From: Planctomycetota bacterium | GTDB taxonomy: Bacteria > Planctomycetota > J058 > JAJDCP01 | Reading direction: 5' to 3' | Assembly (NCBI GenBank): GCA_029260765.1 | Contig: JAJDCP010000173.1 | Span: forward strand, 44,287-108,286 | Length of the DNA stretch: 64,000 bases | In this document: positions 51,858-60,459 of the stretch, in pieces | Numbering within the stretch: the first letter of the stretch is position 1 | Layout: every line of letters starts with the position of its first letter | Position numbers and translations under genes: made by a program | Notes under the pieces: model-generated | Told to the model about the DNA's origin: nothing | Databases searched by the model: none | What the model saw: only the letters and a program-made list of their open reading frames with translations

Positions 51858-53441
51858 TCAGACGCGTTTCAGCGCTACCAGAGTGATGTCGTCATGTTGG
51901 TCGGCATCTTTGACGAATTGCGCGATCTTGGCGATGATCTGGTCGACGAGATGGCGAGGCTCGAGCGCCCCATAGGCCTCGAGCAGGATCTTCAGGCGGT
52001 CGAGCCCAAATTCCTCGCCCTTGGGATTACGCGCTTCAGTGACTCCATCGGTGTACAGCAGCAGTGTGTCTCCATCATCGAGGTCGAGTGAGGTCTCTTC
52101 GAGCATGTGGCCAACCTCGGGGATCGCACCCAGCACGATTCCTCCGGAGGGGCGGTCTTCGACCCTGCCGCTCTCGTTGCGGAAGATCAGCAGCCGCTCG
52201 TGGCCTGCCCCGCAGTAGTTCAATGTGCGTTCCTGCACGTCCCAACGTAGCAACAGCAAAGACATGAACATACTCGGTTCGATGTCCGCGCTCAACAGAC
52301 GATTGGTTTCGACCAGAATGGTGCGGGTCGAACGCAGTCCCGTGATGTAGGGGCGCAGTGTGCTACGCACCATCACCATGATCAGGCCCGCCCCGACGCC
52401 CTTGCCGGAGACATCGCCGATCGCCAGGTAGTGGTGTTTGGAATCGGGGGAGGCGATGAAGTCGTAGTAGTCGCCGCCGACTTCTTTCGCGGGCAGCATC
52501 TTGCCGTGCACCCGCAGGTGCGGGATCTCGGGATCCTTCTTGGGGCACAGCCGCTGCTGGATCTGACTCGCGATCAGCAACTCTTGTTGGATGCGCTCCA
52601 TATCGCGCTTCGACTCTTCGAGGCGAGAGCGGTGGATCGCGACCGCCGCCTGGTCGGCGAAGGCCGACAGCATCTCGACGGCTCCCTTGGTGAAGGTGAC
52701 GCGGGTGGCCTGGGAGTCGAGGTAGATGCTGCCGATGACCAGGCCTTCGGCCTTGAGCGGTACCACGATCAAGGACAGGATCTTCTCGTCCGCCAGGCTC
52801 TGGTACTGCCAGAACTCATCGCGGGCATTGGTGGTGACGATCGGCTGCCCGGTCTGCTGCACCTTGTGGATGATGTTCTTCGAGATCGAGAATTCATTGC
52901 TGTGGAATTCTTCGGAGCGCATGTTGCGCGCGACCTTGAATTCGATGCGGCCGGCCTCGAACAATATCAAGAACCCGCGCTCAGCGCCGACCAGGGCCAC
53001 CGCGTGCTCCATGATCAGTTCGAGCAGCTCGGCCTGGTCTGCGACCGAATTGAGCGCCTTGGTGACTTCGAGCAGAATCGCCAACTGTGAGCTGCGGTTG
53101 ACCTCGACCGTCTGCTGGCGCGCCTTGCGCGGCAATATGCCGAGCTCGGTCTCGACAGACAGGAAGTAGATCTTGGTCTCGCCGATCATGAGCAGTTGGC
53201 CGGACTCGAGTGGCGTGCGTCCTTCCAGGCTGCGCCCTTCGAGCTGGGTCGGACGGCGTTCGTCGAGCGGCTCGACGAAGAACTTCCCCTTCTCATGCTC
53301 GACGCGGCAATGGCGGCGGGCAACGCCCTTCTTGTCGACCAGAACAAGGCCGCAATCGTTCTCACGACCGATCGTGACCCCTTTACTGGTCAAGGGGAAA
53401 TAGTACGAGCGTTGATTTTCGATGACGAAAAGGCGTGGCAT
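51858..53441 (-). CDS. FHA-GAF-SpoIIE-type PP2C phosphatase
   Basis: The 527-residue cytoplasmic protein has an FHA domain (about 1-100; IGRENDCGLVLVD, VARRHCRVEH), a GAF domain (about 120-285; VGAERGFLILFEAG, LIVVPLKAEGLVIGSIYLDS), a coiled coil, and a RsbU/SpoIIE-type metal-dependent phosphatase domain. Its acidic motifs are visible: EVGGDYYDF, AIGDVSGKGVGAGLIM, LYTDGVTEARN and QHDDITLVALKR. It should remove phosphate from Ser/Thr residues, perhaps of an anti-sigma antagonist or of its operon partners. The ATG at 53441 is chosen although its ribosome-binding site is weak; an extension upstream is possible. Confidence 0.92.
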   Translation of the reverse strand: MPRLFVIENQRSYYFPLTSKGVTIGRENDCGLVLVDKKGVARRHCRVEHEKGKFFVEPLDERRPTQLEGRSLEGRTPLESGQLLMIGETKIYFLSVETELGILPRKARQQTVEVNRSSQLAILLEVTKALNSVADQAELLELIMEHAVALVGAERGFLILFEAGRIEFKVARNMRSEEFHSNEFSISKNIIHKVQQTGQPIVTTNARDEFWQYQSLADEKILSLIVVPLKAEGLVIGSIYLDSQATRVTFTKGAVEMLSAFADQAAVAIHRSRLEESKRDMERIQQELLIASQIQQRLCPKKDPEIPHLRVHGKMLPAKEVGGDYYDFIASPDSKHHYLAIGDVSGKGVGAGLIMVMVRSTLRPYITGLRSTRTILVETNRLLSADIEPSMFMSLLLLRWDVQERTLNYCGAGHERLLIFRNESGRVEDRPSGGIVLGAIPEVGHMLEETSLDLDDGDTLLLYTDGVTEARNPKGEEFGLDRLKILLEAYGALEPRHLVDQIIAKIAQFVKDADQHDDITLVALKRV

Positions 53442-53563
53442 CGAGCGTACATTCCGCCAGCGGTAATGGTGGTTCGAAGATTGTATGCGACCTGCTCCTG
53501 AGGTCAAGGGGGTGTGGCTGCCCATCCGGCCTGCGACACCGGAACCAGCTGGCCGCTCGGTGC

Positions 53564-53592
53564 TTGAGCGGCACTGCGGATGCTGGTACCAT
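53564..53592 (+). promoter_or_regulatory. Candidate promoter for the small coiled-coil gene
   Basis: TTGAGC (53564-53569), a 17-base spacer and TACCAT (53587-53592), each 4/6 to consensus. TTGAGC also occurs as the -35 candidate before the cyclase gene. Confidence 0.3.
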
Positions 53593-53710
53593 TGAGAGGC
53601 TCAGCCGCGGCTCAAGTGAGCCCGCCGACCACTGGAACCAGGCGTGAGCTGATCACGACGGGACACCGCGCAAGCCAGGCAGGTTCTTGCCTGAACGAGG
53701 ATATCGATCG

Positions 53711-54163
53711 ATGGCTGCTCCTCATGGCGAATTCACACGCAAGTTCGACCGCGATATATTGAAGCTTCCCGGTGCCAAAGAGCGCGAAGAGTCTGCCCGC
53801 GAGAGCAGTGAACGCAGGAAGAAAGAAGCGATCGAGGCTGAACTGGCCAAGATCGAGGGTCTGCTGCAGTACCGCAAAGACTGGCTCCAGCAACGTTTCA
53901 GCAACATCGTGCTCAGCACACCTGACGATGGGCGACGGGGGCTGGCTCTGAGTCTCGAGAAAGACGGGCAGCAAGCCCACCTCGAGTTCAGTTACCGCTT
54001 GAACGACTCGGGCCTGGCCGTCCTGCTCGAGAGCCGCACGGGCGCGGGCGATAAGAAACTCTACGACTACACCTCCTTCCCCGCTGAGCGCGTCGAGTAT
54101 GACCGAGCCAAGAACTTCATCGAGGCGAAGATCCTCGAGTTCGCGAAGGACTACGCGGGGTAG
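53711..54163 (+). CDS. Small coiled-coil protein of unknown function
   Basis: The 150-residue soluble protein has a highly charged coiled coil (about 18-60; KEREESARESSERRKKEAIE) followed by a compact beta-rich domain (RFSNIVLSTPDD, LALSLEKDGQQAHLEFSYRLND, GLAVLLESRTG) and a C-terminal helix (AKNFIEAKILEFAKDYAG). No family recognised. GAGGAT lies about nine bases before the ATG at 53711. It precedes the ADP-ribosyltransferase-like gene by 150 bases on the same strand, but that gene seems to have its own promoter. Confidence 0.6.
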   Translation: MAAPHGEFTRKFDRDILKLPGAKEREESARESSERRKKEAIEAELAKIEGLLQYRKDWLQQRFSNIVLSTPDDGRRGLALSLEKDGQQAHLEFSYRLNDSGLAVLLESRTGAGDKKLYDYTSFPAERVEYDRAKNFIEAKILEFAKDYAG

Positions 54164-54200
54164 CGGTCTGGCTTGCTCCCTTCATGCTTCTGCGCGCAGC

Positions 54201-54217
54201 GTCCGGCTTCGACGGAC
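54201..54217. terminator. Small hairpin between the coiled-coil gene and the ART-like gene
   Basis: GTCCG and CGGAC form a 5-bp stem around a 7-base loop, 38 bases after the coiled-coil gene's stop. It is weak and has no T-run. Confidence 0.25.
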
Positions 54218-54273
54218 TCGGTCCATGAAACCCCCGGTACATCGAATCTCGGAGCCTGCCCGGGACTTTTCCC

Positions 54274-54279
54274 TATAAT
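54274..54279 (+). promoter_or_regulatory. Consensus -10 element before the ART-like gene
   Basis: A perfect TATAAT lies 35 bases before the ATG. No good -35 is present at 16-18 bases, so the promoter may need an activator. Confidence 0.45.
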
Positions 54280-54288
54280 GGAAGCAGC

Positions 54289-54300
54289 CTGACACGTCAG
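54289..54300. promoter_or_regulatory. Operator-like dyad at the ART-like gene start site
   Basis: CTGAC-AC-GTCAG is a perfect 5-bp inverted repeat about 10 bases downstream of the -10, covering the expected early transcribed bases. This is a typical place for a repressor site. The binding protein is unknown. Confidence 0.35.
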
Positions 54301-54313
54301 CGAGAAGGTTTCC

Positions 54314-55654
54314 ATGCCCATCCATGTCGACGATCTCGTCTTCAAGGCCACCTCGGCGAAGGACAAGGAGCTGTTGCGCGATGCGGCAGCCCTGGCCATC
54401 GAGCACTGCAGGAAGGCCATCTCCGGACACCCGCTGCTCGCCAAGACCGAGATTGAGGTCGGCTCGATCTCGGTCCAGCTGAAGAGGCCGCCGCCGGGTG
54501 GGGACCGCCAGGCCACGATCGCCACTCTGGCCGCCCAGATCGCCGCCCAGATCCAGGGGCACCTGGCCGCGAAGCGCACGCCGACGCACGTCAATCCCAG
54601 CGGGAACCTGGTCGTCGGCTGGGGCGGCGAGGGAGGGCCAGGCCAGGGTGACAGTGAGAAACTGCGCGAGGACATCCTCAAGACTCTCGACGCCAACGGC
54701 TCGCTGCTCGCCTTCGTGGAGGTACGGCTGCGCTTCCTGTTGGCATGTTTCACCAGCCCCGAAGCCGCCGAATGTCTGGAAGCCAAGGGACTGTCCGCGG
54801 CGCGCCGCGGGTTGGCCCAGGCTCGTGAGAGCCTGTCGATCAGCATCCGGCTCGCCAAAGAGGGGGGAATCCCCTTCCGGCGCATCCCGAAGTTGGGTGC
54901 AGACACCCCGACGGCCTGCGTCTGCGAGGAGCTGTCCGCGGCGGCGCGCCTGATCCATGAATACTGGTCGCGGCGTGGGAAAGAGCTCGCGCGCTCGGGC
55001 GCTCTGCTCGAGAAGAAAGTGCTCGAGGCCTTGCAAACGGTGGTCGCGGTCAGAGTCCTGCGCGCGCAGGGACCGTTTGCTTCCCTCAAGCCCTCGGGCG
55101 GAAGTGGCAGCAAGCCTCTGCTCTTCCACCACGGCTGCAGCTTGGAGTTTGCCAAGAACGTGGTGTTCAAGAACATCAAGCTCGAGGCCCGGGGCAAGGG
55201 CGAGTTCGGGCTGGGATTCTATGTCTACGAAGACAATCCCACCGGTGCCGCCGGCACCGGACAGAAATTCAGCAAGGGGCGCAAGGATTCTCAGGGACGC
55301 CCGCACACGCACTGGGGCGTCATCCAGTTCAGCGTGCCTCAGCAGATCTTTGACAAGTACATCACCAAGAAGTTGACCTTTGCCGATCCGGAAGTCGACC
55401 AACAGCAGGTCTACGATCCCCATGTGGACGAAACCAAAATCATGACCTGGCATGAGTTCGTGTCGTTCAATCGCAGCAAGAAGGCCCCGCACAAGAAGGG
55501 CCACAAGCTGTGGGACTACCAGCTGGTCAAAGGTCCTCTGATGCCTTTCCGCAATGACAAGTCGGTGCGTCAGATCCGCCTGGCCCACGAAGGCATCGAC
55601 ATGCTGAACGATCCCGCGACCAAGCGCGAGATGATCGATCAGGGGCCGGTCTGA
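54314..55654 (+). CDS. Protein with C-terminal DUF3990-like ADP-ribosyltransferase domain
   Basis: The 446-residue protein has an unrecognised N-terminal region (1-130, helical with a GGEGG loop), a helical middle (130-255) and a C-terminal domain (about 265-425) that resembles DUF3990-type ADP-ribosyltransferases. Matching landmarks are LLFHHGCS (His272/273-Gly), GEFGLGFYVYED (297-307), WHEFVSFNR (379-387) and WDYQLVKGP (400-408). These align in order with the YHGT, DFGxGFYLT, WxxFVxxNR and YDIVxGP segments I recall for that family. No signal peptide is present. It is 4 bases upstream of a HEAT-repeat gene, like an enzyme-partner pair. The assignment rests on motif recall, not a profile search. 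Confidence 0.65.
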   Translation: MPIHVDDLVFKATSAKDKELLRDAAALAIEHCRKAISGHPLLAKTEIEVGSISVQLKRPPPGGDRQATIATLAAQIAAQIQGHLAAKRTPTHVNPSGNLVVGWGGEGGPGQGDSEKLREDILKTLDANGSLLAFVEVRLRFLLACFTSPEAAECLEAKGLSAARRGLAQARESLSISIRLAKEGGIPFRRIPKLGADTPTACVCEELSAAARLIHEYWSRRGKELARSGALLEKKVLEALQTVVAVRVLRAQGPFASLKPSGGSGSKPLLFHHGCSLEFAKNVVFKNIKLEARGKGEFGLGFYVYEDNPTGAAGTGQKFSKGRKDSQGRPHTHWGVIQFSVPQQIFDKYITKKLTFADPEVDQQQVYDPHVDETKIMTWHEFVSFNRSKKAPHKKGHKLWDYQLVKGPLMPFRNDKSVRQIRLAHEGIDMLNDPATKREMIDQGPV

Positions 55655-55658
55655 GACG

Positions 55659-56678
55659 ATGGCCAGCGAACGCTTGACCGAACTTCTGGTGCGGCTGCAC
55701 AGCGACGATGCCGCGCTACGCCTGGCGGCCGGCCTCGAGCTCGGTGCGCTACCCGATGCGGGGGTCACCGCCGCCCTCGCAGAGGCCCTCAGGCGCGAGA
55801 CCGATGCGCGCACTGCGCGCAGCCTGGCGATGGTGCTTGCCGAACGTGGTGATCCTGAAGCCTGCCCGGCCCTGTGCGAGCGCCTGGGCGATGCAGAAGC
55901 GGACATCGCCGCCGAGAGTGCCGAAGCATTGGGGAGAATCGGCGCGCCACGCCCCGAAGTGTTGGAAGCCCTGCGTGGGGCGGCTCTCTGCGCGGCCGCT
56001 CCGCACTTGCGGGCGGCCGTGGTCCAGGCGTCGGCAGCGTGTGGAGACAGCGCCCCCGCACGTGACGCACTCGACGATGCCGAGCCCCTGGTGAGGCATG
56101 CAGCGCTCGAGGCCCTGGGCCGCTATGCCCCGGAGAGCTCGGTGTTCCGCGCGGCGCTGTTCGACAGCGAGCCCCGTGTGGCGCGGCGGGCTGTCGAACT
56201 GCTGGCCTTGCACGCCGATGGCCCGGCCTTGGAGGCTGTAGAGCGGCTGTTGGAGACGGCCGAGGACGCCGAGCTGGTGCATCTGGCCGCCAGCTTGCGG
56301 CGGAAGCTGCGCGGGGATCTACCGACCGAGCTGCTCTCGCTGTGTGATCCTCAGGGGGGCGGCTGTCTGTGGGGCACCTGGCTGGAATGTGTGTATGAAG
56401 GCAGTGGCAGTGAGAGCCTGCGCTTCTACCTCGACGGCTACGGCGAGGCCTTCGACCCCTTCGATATGGAGACGACGGAGTTCCGTTTCCAGGTCGAGGG
56501 CGCAACGATCTCCTTCGAGGCCGAAGACGGTCCGTCTGCAGCGACCTTCAGGATCGTGGAGGAGGAATTCGACCAGCACAGCGGTCGGCGGCCGGTGCTG
56601 TACCTGGTGCCGGACCCCTTCTTCGGCGGAGACGCGCCGGAGGAAGAGACCCGCTACGGTTTTGACGGGGCCTGTTAG
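55659..56678 (+). CDS. HEAT-repeat protein with C-terminal beta domain, partner of the ART-like gene
   Basis: The 339-residue protein starts with six or so HEAT-type helical repeats (1-210; LRLAAGLELGALPDAGVTAALAEAL, EPLVRHAALEALGRYAP, EPRVARRAVELLALHADG). An acidic beta-rich domain of about 115 residues follows (CLWGTWLECVYEG, ETTEFRFQVEGATISFEAEDG, RRPVLYLVPDPFFGG). Cytoplasmic by sequence. Only four bases separate it from the ART-like gene. A binding or immunity-type role toward that protein is inference from gene order. No enzymatic motif is seen. Confidence 0.75.
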   Translation: MASERLTELLVRLHSDDAALRLAAGLELGALPDAGVTAALAEALRRETDARTARSLAMVLAERGDPEACPALCERLGDAEADIAAESAEALGRIGAPRPEVLEALRGAALCAAAPHLRAAVVQASAACGDSAPARDALDDAEPLVRHAALEALGRYAPESSVFRAALFDSEPRVARRAVELLALHADGPALEAVERLLETAEDAELVHLAASLRRKLRGDLPTELLSLCDPQGGGCLWGTWLECVYEGSGSESLRFYLDGYGEAFDPFDMETTEFRFQVEGATISFEAEDGPSAATFRIVEEEFDQHSGRRPVLYLVPDPFFGGDAPEEETRYGFDGAC

Positions 56679-56808
56679 CTCCCGTCCAACGCCACGAGCT
56701 GCTCGACCCGCGGCGGTCCGAGCAAGCAGAGCTGCAGCGGCGATCCCGCGAGCCTGGATAGCTTCCCAACGGACCAGCTCCTCGTTGTCGGATCCGGCAT
56801 GCCCCCTC

Positions 56809-56836
56809 TTGATTCAGCGTGCTAAATCACTAAACT
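56809..56836 (+). promoter_or_regulatory. Candidate promoter of the histidine operon, with CTAAA direct repeat
   Basis: TTGATT (56809-56814), a 16-base spacer and TAAACT (56831-56836), each 4/6 to consensus. CTAAA repeats at 56822-56826 and 56830-56834, overlapping the -10, which could be a binding site for the TrpR-like protein encoded just downstream. Confidence 0.4.
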
Positions 56837-56864
56837 CGGGCGGAATGGAGCAGAGGAGAAGGTC

Positions 56865-57161
56865 GTGAACACGGACGCGCGCACCGATGAGCTCGAGGGT
56901 CTGTGCGAGGCACTGCTCGCCGTGGGCGACGGCGAGGCCTGCAGGCGATTCCTGGAAGATCTATGTACGCCCGCAGAGCTGCGCTCACTGGCGGTGCGGT
57001 GGCGCGTGGCCCGGCTGCTGCACCGCGGCGTGCCGTACCGCAAGATCTATCAGCTCACGGGCGTCAGCACGGCGACGGTCGCCCGGGTCGCACGCGCTCT
57101 CAGTCATGGTTCGGGGGGGTACCAGCAGCAGTTGGGTCGCCTGGCGGAGGAGCGACCATGA
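56865..57161 (+). CDS. YerC/YecD-type TrpR-related regulator
   Basis: The 98-residue helical protein matches the TrpR-related YerC/YecD family: ELEGLCEALLAVGDGEACRRFLEDLCTPAEL, then the helix-turn-helix segment RLLHRGVPYRKIYQLTGVSTATVARVARAL. Such proteins sit before hisG in several bacteria and may sense histidine or related compounds. It begins at GTG with GAGGAG upstream, is the first gene after the candidate promoter, and overlaps hisG as ATGA. Autoregulation through the CTAAA repeats is a testable inference. Confidence 0.88.
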   Translation: MNTDARTDELEGLCEALLAVGDGEACRRFLEDLCTPAELRSLAVRWRVARLLHRGVPYRKIYQLTGVSTATVARVARALSHGSGGYQQQLGRLAEERP

Positions 57162-58045
57162 CGGGTCCGCGCTTGCGCCTCGGCGTGCAGAAGTCCGGTC
57201 GACTCTCTGAGCGCAGCATCGGGTTGCTGAAGCGCTGCGGCGTGGGCTTTGGCTGGCGCAAGGGCCACCTCGTGGTCAGCTCCGGCGACTTTCCCATCGA
57301 CCTGATCCTGGTGCGGGATGACGACATCCCCGAATACGTCCGCGATGGCGTCTGCCACCTGGGCGTGGTGGGCCTCAATGTGCTCGAAGAGAAGGTCTAT
57401 GCCCGTGGTCGGCGCGACAGCGTTGAGATCTTGCGACGGCTGGGCTTCGGCCAGTGCCGGTTGAGCCTGGCCCTTCCTCGCGAGCAGCCGTTCGAGAACC
57501 TGCACGACTTTGCCGGGCGCAGTATTGCCACTTCGTATCCAAACACCTTGCAAAGCTTTATGGCTGAGCAGGGGGTGGACGTCGAGGTCGTGGAGATCAC
57601 GGGGTCGGTGGAGATCACGCCGATGTTGGGAGTCGCGGATGCGGTCTGCGATCTGGTCTCGACGGGAGCCACTCTGCGCACCCACGGCCTGCGCGAGGTC
57701 GCGACCGTGCTCGAGAGCGAGGCCGTGCTGATCCGCGCGGGCACGTCGTGGGACCCGGCTCAGGAGGAGCTGTCCCGCCGCCTGCTCAACCGGCTCGACG
57801 GCGTGCTCAGAGCGTTGCGCGCCAAGTACATCATGATGAACGCGCCACGCGAGGCTGTCGCGGCCATCGAGGAGATCCTACCTGGTCTGGAGACGCCGAC
57901 GGTGATCCCGCTGGGGCAGGACGGAAAGCGGGTCGCGATCCACGCCGTGGCTCCCGAGGACGTGTTCTGGGAAACTATGGGGCGGCTGAAAGATGCGGGT
58001 GCGAGCTCGATTCTGGTCGTCCCCATCGAGAAGATCATCGAGTGA
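57158..58045 (+). CDS. hisG: ATP phosphoribosyltransferase, long form
   Basis: HisG catalyses the first committed step, ATP plus PRPP to phosphoribosyl-ATP. The 295-residue protein is the long form, with the catalytic domains (LRLGVQKSGRLSERSIGLL, LILVRDDDIPEYVRDGVCHLG, STGATLRTHGLREV) and a C-terminal ACT-like regulatory domain (about 222-295; RVAIHAVAPEDVFWETMGRL, ILVVPIEKII) that gives histidine feedback inhibition in relatives. No HisZ is needed. The ATG overlaps the regulator's TGA. Confidence 0.96.
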   Translation: MTGPRLRLGVQKSGRLSERSIGLLKRCGVGFGWRKGHLVVSSGDFPIDLILVRDDDIPEYVRDGVCHLGVVGLNVLEEKVYARGRRDSVEILRRLGFGQCRLSLALPREQPFENLHDFAGRSIATSYPNTLQSFMAEQGVDVEVVEITGSVEITPMLGVADAVCDLVSTGATLRTHGLREVATVLESEAVLIRAGTSWDPAQEELSRRLLNRLDGVLRALRAKYIMMNAPREAVAAIEEILPGLETPTVIPLGQDGKRVAIHAVAPEDVFWETMGRLKDAGASSILVVPIEKIIE

Positions 58046-58054
58046 GGAGCTCCC

Positions 58055-59368
58055 ATGCAACTTCATCGGGCCCGCTGGCACTCCCTGTCCCCGCCTGAGC
58101 GCGAGCGGCTGCTCGCCCGCCCCGCTCGCCACGATCCTGAGCTTGATGCGGCGGTCCGGCGCATCATCGCGGCTGTGCGACAGGGCGGCGACGCCGCAGT
58201 TCGCGACTTCACGCGGCGCTTCGATCGGGTGGAGATCGAGCAGCTCGAGGTTCCCAAGGCCGCGCTGCAGGACGCCCTCGGAGACCTCGACAGCGATAGC
58301 CGCTCGGCCCTCGAGCGAGCCATCGCGCAGCTGCGGGCGTTCCACCTGCCACAGCTGCCCCAGGTGCAGGTGATCGAGACTTCCCCCGGTGTGCGCTGCT
58401 GGCGTGAAGCGCGCCCGATCCGGAGGGTGGGGCTGTACGTGCCGGGTGGTAGGGTGGCGCTCCCCTCGACCCTGCTGATGTTGGCGGTACCCGCCCAGAT
58501 CGCCGGCTGCAGCCTGCGGGTCGTGTGTACGCCTCCGGGCCGTGATGGTCGTGTGTGCTCTAGCGTGCTGGCCGCAGCTGCCCTGTGCGGCATCGAGCGC
58601 GTGTTTGCGGTCGGTGGAGCCCAGGCGGTGGCAGCCATGGCCTACGGCACGCAGAGCATTCCCAAAGTGGATAAGGTCTTCGGCCCGGGCAATCCCTGGG
58701 TGCAGCGCACCAAGCTGGCGGTAGCTGGTGATCCAGCGGGAGCGGCGTGCGATCTGCCGGCCGGTCCCTCCGAGCTGCTGGTGATCGCCGACGCGGCGGC
58801 GGACCCTGAGTTGGTCGCGGCCGACCTGCTATCGCAAGCCGAGCATGGGCCCGATTCGCAGGTGCTGCTGGTCACCAGCGCGCCGGAGCTGGCCGATGCG
58901 GTCGAACAGGCCCTCGCGCGGCAGTTGTCCGATCTTCCCCGCGCCGTCATCGCTGAGCAGTCTCTGGCCCATTGCCGCATCATCCTGGCCACAGACCTCG
59001 AGCAGGCGTTCGAGATCTCGAACAGCTATGCGCCCGAACATCTGATCCTACAGATCGAAAATGCCGAGAGCTGGGCGCCGCGCGTCCACGATGCGGGCGC
59101 TGTTTTTCTGGGAGCCTGGTCTCCCGAAGCCGCGGGCGACTACGCCTCCGGGCCCAATCATGTGCTGCCCACCCATGGTTTCGCGCGCACGTCCAGCGGG
59201 CTGGGCGTCGAGAGTTTCATCAAGTTGATGAGCTTTCAGAGCCTCAGTCCCACGGGGCTGCGCGAACTGGGCCCGACCGTCGAGCGTCTGGCCCGGCTGG
59301 AGGGGCTTGAGGCGCACCGCAGGGCAGTCAGCCTGCGGCTGGCCAAGCTCTCGACGGCGGCCTGCTGA
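58055..59368 (+). CDS. hisD: Histidinol dehydrogenase
   Basis: HisD performs the last two oxidations, histidinol to histidine, with NAD and zinc. The 437-residue protein has the family length and motifs RRVGLYVPGGRVALPSTLLM, FGPGNPWVQRTKLAVAG, LPAGPSELLVIAD, LSQAEHGPDSQVLLVTS (zinc and catalytic His region) and GPNHVLPTHGFART. GAGGAG precedes the ATG, 9 bases after hisG. Confidence 0.97.
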   Translation: MQLHRARWHSLSPPERERLLARPARHDPELDAAVRRIIAAVRQGGDAAVRDFTRRFDRVEIEQLEVPKAALQDALGDLDSDSRSALERAIAQLRAFHLPQLPQVQVIETSPGVRCWREARPIRRVGLYVPGGRVALPSTLLMLAVPAQIAGCSLRVVCTPPGRDGRVCSSVLAAAALCGIERVFAVGGAQAVAAMAYGTQSIPKVDKVFGPGNPWVQRTKLAVAGDPAGAACDLPAGPSELLVIADAAADPELVAADLLSQAEHGPDSQVLLVTSAPELADAVEQALARQLSDLPRAVIAEQSLAHCRIILATDLEQAFEISNSYAPEHLILQIENAESWAPRVHDAGAVFLGAWSPEAAGDYASGPNHVLPTHGFARTSSGLGVESFIKLMSFQSLSPTGLRELGPTVERLARLEGLEAHRRAVSLRLAKLSTAAC

Positions 59369-60459
59369 TGGGCGCGGAGTTGGCGCGGCCTGCCATTCGA
59401 GAGCTCGTGCCCTACAGCTCGGCGCGCAGCCTCGCCCTGCAGGCTGCAGCCTATCTCGACGCCAACGAGTCCAGCGAGGCTCCGTTGCCGCACGAGCCGG
59501 AGCTCGCTGGTCTGCAGCGTTATCCCGCGCCGCAGCCACCCGCGCTGGTCCGCCAGTTGGCGGGGCTGTACGGGGTCGGCCCGCAGCAGTTGTTCGTAGG
59601 GCGTGGCGTGGACGAGGCCATCGATTGCCTGCTGCGCGTGTTCTGCGAAGCGCGCAGGGACGCGATTCTGGTGCCAGCGCCGACCTACGGCTTCTATGCG
59701 GTCAGTGCACGCATCCAGGGGGCGGAGGTGTTGGAGGTGCCGCTGCAGACGCCCGGATTCGGGCTCGACGTGGCTTCGATGCTGGCTGCCTGTGGTCCGG
59801 CGGTGAAGCTGGTCTTCGTCTGTTCCCCCAACAATCCGACCGGCAACTGCATAGCTCCGGAGGCCATCGAAACCCTGGCGCGTTGCCTGCGAGGGCGGGC
59901 GCTGCTGGTGTTGGATGAAGCCTACATCGAGTTTGCGTCGGCGCCGAGCTTCGCTGCTCGGCTGGAGGAACACCCCAACCTGGTCGTGCTGCGTACGCTG
60001 TCGAAAGCCTGGGCGCTGGCGGGCGCCCGCTGCGGTGTCGCCCTGGCCGCGCCCGAGATCATAGAGCTGTTGCACAGGGTGCGCGCCCCCTATCCACTCA
60101 GTCTGCCTGCTGTGCGTTGTGTGCAGCAGGTGCTGGGAATGCGCGGGGAATCGGTGCTGCGAGCGCGCATCCAGAGAGTGCGTCAGGCTCGGGATGCGCT
60201 TGCCGATAGGTTGGCAAAGCTGCCCGACGTGCTGGAGGTGTTCCCCAGCGAGGCCAACTTCCTCTTGCTGCGCACCCGCGACGCTGCCGCCTTCGTGGCT
60301 CGTTGTGCGGCGGGAGGAGTGCTGGTGCGCGACCGCAGCACGCTGCCGGGTCTGGCAGGATGCGTACGCATCAGCGTGGGAGCGGCCCGCGACCTCGAGC
60401 TGATGTTTGCGGCTTTGACACCGGCGGAGGCCTTCGGCGGTTCGGAGGAGAGCCCTTGA
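59368..60459 (+). CDS. hisC: Histidinol-phosphate aminotransferase
   Basis: HisC is a PLP enzyme converting imidazole acetol phosphate and glutamate to histidinol phosphate. The 363-residue protein shows YLDANESSEAP, VFVCSPNNPTGNCI, LVLDEAYIEFA and the PLP lysine about residue 213 in TLSKAWALAGARCG. The ATG shares one base with the hisD stop (TGATG), so the two are translationally coupled. Confidence 0.96.
   Translation: MGAELARPAIRELVPYSSARSLALQAAAYLDANESSEAPLPHEPELAGLQRYPAPQPPALVRQLAGLYGVGPQQLFVGRGVDEAIDCLLRVFCEARRDAILVPAPTYGFYAVSARIQGAEVLEVPLQTPGFGLDVASMLAACGPAVKLVFVCSPNNPTGNCIAPEAIETLARCLRGRALLVLDEAYIEFASAPSFAARLEEHPNLVVLRTLSKAWALAGARCGVALAAPEIIELLHRVRAPYPLSLPAVRCVQQVLGMRGESVLRARIQRVRQARDALADRLAKLPDVLEVFPSEANFLLLRTRDAAAFVARCAAGGVLVRDRSTLPGLAGCVRISVGAARDLELMFAALTPAEAFGGSEESP

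Noticed and set aside
56703..56802. Short minus-strand frame reading PLQLCLLGPPRVEQL, resembling the start of BTAD-type regulators
   Set aside because: It is only about 41 codons, lies in a 186-base gap and stops at once. The resemblance covers fewer than 12 residues and is likely chance.
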